Program-made: the position numbers and the translations under genes | From: Trichobilharzia szidati | Lineage: Eukaryota; Platyhelminthes; Trematoda; Strigeidida; Schistosomatidae | DNA length: 64,000 bases | Direction: 5' to 3' | NCBI GenBank assembly: GCA_944472155.2 | Contig: OX235271.1 | Coordinates: 118,797,329 to 118,861,328, forward strand | Shown here: piece after piece, positions 22,401-29,815 of the stretch | Position numbering within the stretch: position 1 is the stretch's first letter | How the letters are laid out: every line of letters starts with the position of its first letter | Notes under the pieces: model-generated | What the model saw: only the letters and a program-made list of their open reading frames with translations | Told to the model about the DNA's origin: nothing | Databases searched by the model: none

Positions 22401-23590
22401 GTGCATCACACGAAGGAGTGTTGAATTGAGTGATAATCCCATACAACCACCTAAGTACTGGCGAGTCTAACATAAATGGTTCACTTCTGAACAACATTCG
22501 ATACAACCAAATGAATTGATCAGCATAACGTTTAAAGACTGATATCTGATCATATGTTACTCGTGGCGTAAAGGATAATTTAATGGCAAACACTTGAGAT
22601 ATGATAGAGTAGGAAACATTTTAGAAAGCGAGAGAAACTTGAGATAAAGTCACAGTTAAAGAATACCAGCCACCCGTACAGTTGAGGGAATTATTCGCAC
22701 TAGTAATAACGAATTCGCTTCCTAAGTTTGTTCATCACCTTTATACTTCTTGTTAGGTTAAGTTAGATTAATTCAGAATACCTTTAGGGTTATAAAACGC
22801 ATAACGGTTTGAATACGGTTAGAAGTTAGGGTGTGAAAGAAACATCTGTTTTTGCATTATATAACTTTATACACGGAATTTATTGACAAGCTTTTACTTG
22901 CTATTTCGTACATTCACCAGATAAAAAACAAAGATGTGCTTCGATGTGTGATGTATGTAAAATTTACGTAACTAACCTATTTCCATTTGCCTTTTAATTC
23001 GATTCTTGCAAGCATCCCGAAATGCCACTTGGGCCTTATTGTAATCAGTCATAACTTCGATAAAGTTTCGCGAAATTGTGGAATACTAGGCAGAATAAAT
23101 TTAAAATATGAAAACTTACTTGTGTTTTTCTAATACGTAGGTCCGCCGAGGTCTTGTCGGAGTTCTCATCATACTCAATATTCATTTCCATTTCTACAAG
23201 ATTCAGAGGAATAAACAACTCACGTTTCAGTTTCGCTCGTACTTTGTGGGCAATTGTTTTGATTTCTGCCATGGCATCTTCAAGCTGAGCCTTGGTAGCT
23301 ATATGAGAACTATTAAAATAAAAAACGAGCTTTACCCTCATCTTGATTAGGAGATGAAAGAATATCACTATGTTTGTTCTTCACATCGTCAACTAGTGAC
23401 TGCACGCGTTCTATCAGATTCCGTATTTCCTCAACTTGAGAAAAGAAATCATTCATATACTGTGACCCATCTAGGGGTAAAGATGTGTCGGGCAACTCGT
23501 TAGCATCTTCAGGTTGAGCCTATTTTCAACATAACACAAAATACAAAACTCAATTACCGCCCGGAGAGCGCCGATTAAATCTTTCGTCAT
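10364..23590 (-). CDS. STX1: syntaxin-1-type t-SNARE (Qa-SNARE), split gene
   Basis: Plasma-membrane t-SNARE for vesicle exocytosis, pairing with SNAP-25 and synaptobrevin and binding Munc18. Coding exons: 23558-23590, 23336-23519, 23224-23298, 23120-23193, 22977-23085, 18817-18890, 12768-12905 and 10364-10474, all joined in phase at GT/AG sites (798 nt, 266 residues). The start [11 protein letters not shown] matches the conserved syntaxin-1 N-terminus. Residues about 36-155 form the Habc bundle, with [10 protein letters not shown] and the NFIEVM block. [15 protein letters not shown] (about 165-180) leads to the SNARE helix (about 190-253). The zero-layer Gln is residue 229, the last codon before the intron at 12767. 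AVKYQS..ARK ends the recovered part, so only the membrane anchor is unresolved. Introns range from 30 nt to about 5.9 kb; the large ones are packed with mobile elements. Confidence 0.95.
10715..11720 (+). mobile_element. Penelope-like retroelement fragment with GIY-YIG endonuclease
   Basis: Lies antisense in a syntaxin intron. ORF 10731-11216 carries the RT C-terminal part of Penelope-like elements ([15 protein letters not shown], then an [16 protein letters not shown] block) and the linker [11 protein letters not shown]. After a +1 frame change, 11182-11274 reads [15 protein letters not shown] and ends at a TAG. This is the CCHH-like and GIY-YIG start typical of Penelope elements, with an R....KF..EH continuation. 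The same frame resumes to 11703 with a C-terminal block containing [15 protein letters not shown]. The 5' part of the RT is missing. Inactive: one frameshift and one stop in about 1 kb. Confidence 0.85.
11721..12767. other. syntaxin intron sequence, nothing recognised
   Basis: No supported exon or repeat on either strand; the longest ORF (12298-12540, plus) has no recognisable family features. Confidence 0.5.
12768..12905 (-). CDS. STX1: syntaxin exon 7: first half of the SNARE helix
   Basis: 138-nt, phase-0 exon after acceptor 'tattttag'. It encodes 46 residues from IMTDTQQAK to the zero-layer Gln, including the near-invariant [17 protein letters not shown]. Donor GTTAGC at 12767. Confidence 0.96.
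13510..13650 (-). mobile_element. SINE-like relic with degenerate hammerhead-like core (Sm-alpha type)
   Basis: The minus strand reads CTGTTGA...CGAAAC...CCTTGGTTTTC over about 13541-13588, parallel to the clearer relic at 36925-37060. The hammerhead core needs CUGANGA and GAAA; here CTGTTGA has one mismatch and GAAA is intact. It lies 150 bp outside the family-B insertion, within a syntaxin intron. Strongly decayed, so the class is inferred from comparison with the second copy. Confidence 0.5.
13797..13807 (+). repeat. target-site duplication (left) of the family-B element
   Basis: tgttaagtgaa occurs here and at 17673-17683, directly bounding the element. Confidence 0.85.
14041..15590 (+). 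pseudogene. family-B endonuclease domain, interrupted
   Basis: The N-terminal block [19 protein letters not shown] and CESRWNG lie at 14080-14205. The ORF is then cut by a family-A insertion at 14262/14913 exactly inside the [14 protein letters not shown] block. It resumes with [15 protein letters not shown], then the catalytic [19 protein letters not shown] (about 15145) and SSDHYLV (about 15445). A frame change near 15290-15310 separates the last two blocks. The RTE copy at 42225-43830 shows the uninterrupted order of the same blocks. Confidence 0.88.
14263..14912 (-). mobile_element. 5'-truncated family-A RTE nested in the family-B endonuclease
   Basis: Flanked by a 7-bp duplication cgagcac (14256-14262 and 14913-14919). 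The minus strand starts inside the RT C-terminal region ([18 protein letters not shown] equivalent, [17 protein letters not shown] at about 14690) and runs through the 3' UTR to a (GCA)n tail at 14263. Removing it rejoins the host frame at DHEHTGG. Hence family A was active after this family-B copy inserted. Confidence 0.93.
15958..17658 (+). pseudogene. family-B reverse transcriptase, one in-frame TGA
   Basis: Continuous frame of 567 codons broken only by TGA at 16600-16602, where related copies would need a sense codon (probably Trp). Visible RT blocks: [15 protein letters not shown] (about 16165), [37 protein letters not shown] (palm motif A, about 16550), [13 protein letters not shown] (motif B) and the catalytic FADD at 16858-16869. 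The thumb has LLYGSETWR, and [14 protein letters not shown] with GRPRVTWRR forms the RTE C-terminal block. It would copy its RNA at the nick. A run of Gln codons lies near 16990. Apart from the stop this is nearly intact. Confidence 0.92.
17673..17683 (+). repeat. target-site duplication (right) of the family-B element
   Basis: Exact match to 13797-13807. Confidence 0.85.
17684..18816. other. syntaxin intron sequence, nothing recognised
   Basis: AT-rich; no ORF above 60 codons and no match to the other repeats in the window. Confidence 0.5.
18817..18890 (-). CDS. STX1: syntaxin exon 6: linker before the SNARE helix
   Basis: 74-nt exon between acceptor 'tttattccag' and donor GTTAGT. With the split codon from the previous exon it reads [20 protein letters not shown] and on to FTQE, the diagnostic linker between Habc and the SNARE motif. 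Too short to appear as an independent ORF; found by homology and phase (entry phase 1, exit phase 0). Confidence 0.93.
19042..19077. repeat. (AT)n microsatellite
   Basis: Near-perfect AT repeat within the 4.1 kb syntaxin intron. Confidence 0.95.
19617..20251 (-). mobile_element. family-A RTE 3' fragment, old and diverged
   Basis: Follows the same order as the 3' ends at 14263 and 30711: a TGAC-rich tail, 'agactttgcac', 'gcatctgcgc', then the RTE C-terminal coding block, ending at about 20251. More diverged than the other copies. Same orientation as syntaxin, inside its 4.1 kb intron. Confidence 0.85.
21297..22020. repeat. GC-rich retroposon-like repeat starting with (TTAC)n
   Basis: A sharp rise in GC over about 720 bp in an AT-rich intron, starting with TTACTTACTTTACT, which reads as a (GTAA)n tail on the minus strand. 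No RT motif was found. The composition and tetranucleotide end suggest a SINE or the end of a non-LTR element; orientation would be minus if the tail reading is right. ORF 21731-21919 has no recognised function. Confidence 0.55.
22150..22260 (+). repeat. unclassified dispersed repeat, copy 2
   Basis: Matches the reverse complement of 4548-4640. The shared frame [19 protein letters not shown] is kept, except that codon TAG replaces the Trp codon of copy 1. Lies in the large syntaxin intron. Confidence 0.7.
22977..23590 (-). CDS. STX1: syntaxin exons 1-5: N-peptide and Habc domain
   Basis: Exon cluster with four small introns: 23521/23520-23557 (about 38 nt), 23299-23335 (37 nt), 23194-23223 (30 nt) and 23086-23119 (34 nt). 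The 30-nt intron is inferred. It has GTGAGT...TTGTAG ends, and its removal restores the family spacing between AKLK and SADLR. It is also a multiple of three without stops, so retention would add ten residues. The last donor (GTTAGT) leads into a 4.1 kb intron. Confidence 0.9.
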
Positions 23591-23771
23591 TAAGCAGTCG
23601 CTCTAGGTATAAATTTCCCGCGTCCTTATAAACAAAAATCCTGTTTTTCCACGGGATATTTCTTTAAACTTAATTAGCTTTTTTTTGTCTCATCTAAATA
23701 TGGACGGGCATTATTATGTGTTGGTTGAAAGCGGAATTATTGACTGTGGTGGTACGTTAGGTTAACGTGAG
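23591..23771. promoter_or_regulatory. putative bidirectional promoter, syntaxin (minus) / Derlin (plus)
   Basis: Only 181 bp separate the two start codons, so both 5' UTRs and core promoters must fit here unless upstream non-coding exons exist. TATA-like strings occur at about 23607 ('tataaatt') and 23626 ('tataaac'). A T-rich tract lies at about 23680. Transcription starts cannot be placed from the sequence. Confidence 0.6.
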
Positions 23772-24658
23772 ATGGATGTCATCGCTCAAGAGATTTCTAA
23801 TACTCCTCCTGTTACATCTGCGTACATCGCAACATGTTTCATCTTGACTTTGGCAGTGGTAAGCATATTTATATTTTCCTATTGTCATCAACAGCAATTA
23901 AACCTCATCTCTCCCTTTCAATTGTACTTTAACCCTTCATTAATTGCGAATAACCTTCAGGTTCGTACCTTCAAATAATTCTAAAACCTTAATAATAGCT
24001 ATGGAGGCTCGTGACATCCTTTTGCTTTTTTGGATCATTTAATTTTAGCTTTCTTTTTAACATAATATTCGCTTATCGTTATTGCCGAATGCTGGAGGAA
24101 ACATGGTACAGCACTAAAACTGCTGACTTTATAATGATGTTTCTGTTTTGTGGAACCCTCACTGTGGTTAGCCAATATGAATTCTAATTCCTGTAGATCA
24201 TAGCTCTGTTTGTTAACATGCTGTTTCTCAGTCATGTCCTGACAATGATGCTAGTGTACGTCTGGAGTCGAAGAAATCCTCATGTGAGACTTAATATTTT
24301 TGGTATCATAGAAGTGAACGCCCCTTATCTACCTTGGGTTTTCTTCGCTTTTTCATTTCTTTTGGGGAACAATATGATGGTGGATCTGATAGGTGAGATA
24401 TATTTCAATCCTAAGTTCTTTAGGCATTGTTGTGGGTCATTTGTACTACTTTTTGGAAGATGTGTATCCAAATCAAACAAACGGTTTCAGGATACTGCGA
24501 ACACCGCAATTCATGTAAGTCAAATTCTTAACTTTAAATCAAATTATATTTAATCCCATAGGAAATATTTGTTTGATAGGCGACGTGTAAATCATGGCTA
24601 TGAGCAACTTCCAGAATTAGGAAGACCAGGAGGATTTGATTGGAACGACCAAGATTAA
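23772..24658 (+). CDS. DERL2: Derlin-2-like ER degradation protein (rhomboid pseudoprotease)
   Basis: Derlins form part of the ER retrotranslocation channel, passing misfolded proteins to p97/VCP. Six exons join in phase: 23772-23858, 23895-23960, 23999-24166, 24197-24392, 24424-24514 and 24562-24658 (705 nt, 234 residues with stop TAA; human Derlin-2 is 239). All five introns are 30-47 nt. The N-terminus [20 protein letters not shown] is strongly conserved in Derlin-2/3. The L1-loop WR motif is at residues 53-54 (LWRLVTSF). YRYCRMLEE follows at about 84, and the transmembrane GxxxG (GIVVG) is at 173-177, then [11 protein letters not shown]. The tail reads [11 protein letters not shown] and stops, lacking the G-x-G-x-R-L-G part of the p97-binding SHP box. 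No catalytic Ser/His pair is expected in this family. Confidence 0.97.
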
Positions 24659-25361
24659 CTATAAAATAGATGACTGTTATTCAGTTCTTTCTAAGTTTTA
24701 TTCTCTGTTTACTTAAGTAATTGAAACGGTTGTGTAAACTTTCTTCGCATAACTTTATGTTACTTTATATAATATTTATCTATACCTATTTTATGTGCAG
24801 TTGTTATTGAGACTCATGACGAAACTGTATAAGTTTGTTGAGATGGTGTGGTATTGTTTCAGTTCACTGTCCAGCCAATTTCCTTACAATGTATAGTGAA
24901 TTTATAGATCAAATATTTCTTTACGATGTGTATTACACGTTATTCTCAGAGGCAGCATCACCGTTTATCCTACTAAATCATATCATATGGTTTGAGCGGT
25001 ATACTTGGTTTCGGTATGTGTCTTGTACTGGTTAGTAATTTGTCTCATTTCGCGTTACAGTTTCACAGACGAATTTTGTCATGAAATTCAGAGACTTATG
25101 ATCATGAAAACAGTACTGTATTACTTTGTGCTGCATCAAATAAATAAACTAACATGGGACCACTATGTATTGCTGCTAACGCGTACCGGCTCTCAGAACT
25201 AGCCAGTAAATTGATTTGAAGCCTGTTTGCTCATTCCCACAATCCCTCATCAGTTACGCATACATCTGAGACAACGTTGACATCGCTATCTTCCGTGCAT
25301 GCAGTAGTTTCATCGAGAAAAAATTCACTTATCCAGTCTAAACATGTTGAGGATCTGTCTG
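24659..25361. other. Derlin 3' flank, no further gene
   Basis: AT-rich. An AATAAA-type signal occurs at about 25137 ('tcaaataaataaac'), too far to assign to Derlin with confidence. No supported ORF. Confidence 0.45.
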
Positions 25362-25617
25362 TCTGTTTCCGACATAAAACTTTGCACATATGTGCGGCAG
25401 TTCAAGTCGCCACACTCCATGGAGCACACAAAGCAAGAGAAGAAAGTAGGAGAAATGCATAATATAGATAGTAAACAGAGGTGTGAGACAAAAGGTATAG
25501 TAATAACGAAGAACAAAACAGCTCAATTGGAAATCATAAGTCACAAGGAGTGGATGCATCTGCGCCACTGAGAACGATTTTGAGACATGTCACCAATTGT
25601 TTCCAACCATTGGTTGG
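25362..25617 (-). mobile_element. family-A RTE 3' tail, about 255 bp
   Basis: Starts with a TCTG-type tail, then 'aaactttgcacatatgtg', 'agcacacaaagcaagag' and 'gatgcatctgcgccactgag', in the order seen in the other family-A 3' ends. It stops at about 25617 inside the coding C-terminus, so it is severely 5'-truncated. Confidence 0.85.
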
Positions 25618-28400
25618 GTCACTTTTCACTATATGATTTCATCTTGCAACATGGGATTGGGCGACTTGTACATATGTTACTCCATCAGCCACTACATCAT
25701 TTGCTATTCGCTAGCGCAGGAACTGGAAGCATTCGGTGGAGAGGTACTCAGTCTGTAAAATGACACTGTGGAACAACAGTTAGTTGTGTTAGGTGGGCAC
25801 ATATCGTCTTCTCACGAATCCCTGAATAGTGTCCGAGAGGACGTGCCACTCAACGGCTCGAGGCGTTATAAGTTACATACTCGAAGTCGACTGAGGTTAT
25901 ATTTAAGTTTTCTGCTTCCTAGAGATAATAGAGAGTAATGAAAGCCCCTTTGAGTTTATTTGATAAATATGTTTGCCTACTATCACACCTCGGTTATTTT
26001 ATTTCTCTTTATATTGTTGTGGCGCATCTCTTAGCATCTATATTGTACTAAGGTTTTATTTGTGATTACTCTATGAAACAATGTGAATCAGTATTCATCG
26101 CCTGAAAACAGCTTATTGCAATGACCTTCATTTTCAGTAACCACTAGCTTAAAAGTTAATGTTGGCTAACATCAGTGTTAGGTAGACTTTCTAGTTTATT
26201 GGCGACAGATTTTGCAGTTTTGGTATATGATAATCCCTTTCAAACCCAGCTCCAATACACATACATTGAAAATGCAAAGTTTGACACTTCACTGAACTCG
26301 TCAATGACTGGTCTTTCCATAATGACCACAAAGATGTTAGAGACTAAGTAATTTTTTTAAAAAGAAAAAAGTTGTGAAAAGTAAGTCGTTTCCTATTTCA
26401 ACTCAAATTAGTGTATGGACGGAAGAGGGTCACAATCTATTAATAGGAGCAGCACGATTCTTATCAGTCACTTTAAGTACGTGTGTTAGTAAAAGCGGTT
26501 AGGTTAATACGATGTGCGGTCAAGTCTCACATAACTCTCAAAGTATGTAAAAGATAGTCATATATTTTCTGGCCTCTTTTCGCACTTACCAGTAGAGTTA
26601 CATTTACAACCTTCAGTCCCCACTTGGTTTCGAATTGTGTACTGTACGATTCTTTAGTGTGTCTTGACAAATAATTTGTTTTATGCTGAATGAACGTGTC
26701 GGGACTGTCAAATCTTGTTTTTATTTTGACTTAATTATCTCAGTTTAGGCAAATTATCGCCATAATTATTCAGTTCCAGTCATCTAAATCCTGGCAATAT
26801 AAGTCTCTTAAGTGGTATCTCACTAAGCTTTTCTTAAATGTCCAGTGAAGACGTACCGAATATTTGTGAATTGTGGATCATGGCTGAGCACTCTCGCAAT
26901 CTCTCTTACCTTTGTACTTTATGTTCATATTAAAAAAACTACATACACAACTACGAATAAACAGTTGTAGCTCCTTTCTAGGAATGTCAGTTTTAAAAGA
27001 AAAATCTCTTGCAGTGTATCAGCTAACAAACTTCGAAAGAATTTAAAAATATGAGTAAAATTGGGTTGTGAGGAAGAAAAGTGGTTTTACATGGTCAAGT
27101 TGTTTACGAAATCCTGTGTTCTTCACTTGTGTTTATCTAGTCTTCAGCTTGGACAGTGATAAGTTAATAGTTTGTGGTCACAGTAATTCCGTACGTCACC
27201 TTCATCATTAGGATAGGAAATACTCCTGAGCAATGCATTCGCAACTGAAAACCACAAATATGACTCACGTTAGTGCAGAAAAAATTAATGTGCATTGCGT
27301 TATGTGACATAAGGTTAGGTACCGATGCTATATGATGAGTACTAGCTCCATTTTGGGTCAAATACCCACTGACACTACCTAGATAATTACTCTGTATCAA
27401 CAATATTGATAGGGCTTTGAATCAGTTGATTTGGATGAAGTTCACGGACTGGAACTTGAAGTACGATGTCATATCGTTATCCTTTTGAGTCGATTGGCCT
27501 TACATCCTGATGCGCTAACGTGCAAGTGGCTCTTTATGAGAGGAAATATCATTGGCCATCATATGCTGGGATGAAAGCATTGCTCCTATTGTGTAAGATA
27601 TTTCGTACTTAAAAGCTCTGAAGAGGATATTCATCGTAGCATCCCTTACAGAACTGTTCGCCTGGGGATCATTAAATTCCAGTGAACTGAAGGGCGAAAC
27701 CCTGCAGCTGACCAATTATATGTGCGTACCAGTTCACTTGCTACTGTGGAGCTGGTTATGTCCAGCGAGACGTGAGAACATTGCTTTGTTTGGCTACAAG
27801 GAACTGGAAGTAGATTTATAAGGAACTCAGTGACTGAACATCACGTCAGTATAGCTATTTAACCCCTATAATCTCTTGCTAAAAATGTATCTATATCTTG
27901 TCAAAATCACCAAATGTTCGTCACTTCATAGGTATATAAGTAGAAAGACTAGGAATTTGTATGCAGCGGGAACATGCCCAATCACTCCTTTAGTGGTCTT
28001 AATCTGTTCAAGTTAAACTATTCACAAGAATCAGCTTTGAAAGGACCTAATTCCTGCGTTTCACTACCCTCATTCAAGTTTATTTCAACAGAAATTCATT
28101 CCCTAGGCACTTTGTCTTATCACACAACTCTTTATTTGTAATTAAATACTCTATTGTAGTTGACTGGAGTTCATTAATCATAACAGCATTGCATTTAAAA
28201 TGTAAAACTATATAAACGCGTTTGTACGATTGCAGTAAGTTAAGCCGCCGAAAATCGTCCTTTCACTGAATCAATTGTTTTCTTTGTTACCATGTTTTTC
28301 TTGACAGCTACTGTTCACATTTGTTTATTTCGTCTGATAACAGGAACCTATATAATGTTACAAGCCTGCAGAGTTTAGATAATTAGCCCCATGACAAGCT
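25618..28400. other. 2.8 kb without a recognised gene
   Basis: Moderately GC-mixed blocks at 25680-25930 and 27480-27830 might be unrecognised repeats, but no internal match elsewhere in the window was seen. ORFs of 60-80 codons have no family features. Confidence 0.45.
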
Positions 28401-28667
28401 GGACAATGAATTAATATATGTGTAAAACTTGGGCACTGTGGTAGTAAGTAATTCCATATTAGTTTGTTTATTTGATATATCACACAGTGAAACAGTATTA
28501 TTTACTGGATGACGTTTCGAACAAAATTTATTGTTCATAATCATATGAATTAATATCATAATTGATATGATTATGAACAATAAATTTTGTTCGAAACGTC
28601 ATCCAGTAAATAATACTGTTTCACTGTGTGATATATCAAATAAACAAACTAATATGGACAATGAATT
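28401..28667. repeat. perfect 93-bp-arm palindrome flanked by a 12-bp direct repeat
   Basis: Left arm 28454-28546 and right arm 28565-28657 are exact reverse complements, with an 18-nt spacer (28547-28564). ggacaatgaatt occurs at 28401-28412 and 28656-28667, consistent with a target-site duplication around a 243-bp insertion. Each arm contains a TGTTCGAAACGTC-type block next to a small stem that recurs, diverged, near 33070. Class unknown; a foldback transposon or an inverted dimer of a Penelope terminus are options. Confidence 0.9.
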
Positions 28668-29422
28668 CTTAAACTATTTTTCAAGTAATTAGGCATATTT
28701 CCGGCATCCCGCAACTAACTCATTCTTATATTTGCTGGTCACCAATTTCAAACATTGTGAGACAGGCGAATTTTGGGAACACTACCACCTTGCATTTGTG
28801 AGTAATGCCTAACAGAATACTCACACGCATTGAGTATTGTGTTTTGATGATAGCTTGTTAAATCAATTTGTAAGTCCTTTTAACAGTTATCTAGGAAATT
28901 TCCATTCCTTATAAAAAGCTCGATTTTTTTCATAGTAGAAAATCCATAGGATTAGTTTCGTTCTGATGAAATTTTAAGACTTATGATTAAAACTGTAGGG
29001 ACAATTCAGAATTAACATAAAATGGTTCATACCAGCGAGTATTGTAGAATAATAACCAAAACAGAGTTAGGAAATGCGCAGGGAAAATACGCAGAGCTTG
29101 ACTCCCTGCAACTGGGCTCGAATATTACATTGCTGAAAACGAGGGAGTGGATGCTGACGTAAAGTAAACCGGTTCTTACACTTGTTTATCTCTTAGAATG
29201 TGTTACAGTATCGGCCTACTAAACTGAGGAAGAAAATTTCACAGTAAAATGATGAATTACGCAGTTAGAACAGATTTACGTTATCTGCTTCATTCGACAT
29301 ATAAATAGGCAGGTGAAACATCATATTATACAGTAAATTTTATTTACAAATATGCAATATGAGTAAACATATCCACTTTCCACCTTAGAGTATTCAGATA
29401 ATCCATACTGTCATAGTTTAGA

Positions 29423-29815
29423 CTAATGATTGTACAGCAGCGACAAAATATGCTTCTCAATAATACGTTGGCTAGCGCGAGATCCTCGCCGTATAGCGAA
29501 ATCCAACGCTGTCCATCCATCCGCATTCATAACAGTGATATCAGCACCCCAATCCAATAACAAAGATACAATCGCGGCATTGTTGTTATAGGCTGAAAAC
29601 ATGAGTGCTGTGTTGCAGAGTTCGTCAGACACATCCACTGGACACCCGGCTTTAAGCAAGTATAAAACTACTTCGAAGTGACCACGACTAGCCGCTAATA
29701 ATAATCCAGTTTCTCCATTGTCTCCAGGTAGAAGTATATTTGCTCCATAAAAGACGAGTAACTCCACTGCAGCCTTCTGTCCGTTGGCACAAGCCCATAA
29801 CAACGGAGTGAATCC
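29423..29815 (-). CDS. ANKRA2/RFXANK-like, last exon (ankyrin repeats 2-5)
   Basis: 393 nt including the stop. 33-residue repeats with GFTPLLWACANG, GETGLLLAASRG, CNTALMFSAYNN and GWTALDFAIRRG starts, each with the usual LL helix. No frameshift. Confidence 0.95.
   Translation of the reverse strand, partial: GFTPLLWACANGQKAAVELLVFYGANILLPGDNGETGLLLAASRGHFEVVLYLLKAGCPVDVSDELCNTALMFSAYNNNAAIVSLLLDWGADITVMNADGWTALDFAIRRGSRASQRIIEKHILSLLYNH

Noticed and set aside
28565..28610. Palindrome arm as an active hammerhead ribozyme
   Set aside because: GAAACGTC is present after a short stem, but the required CUGANGA box upstream is missing (reads ATGATTA).
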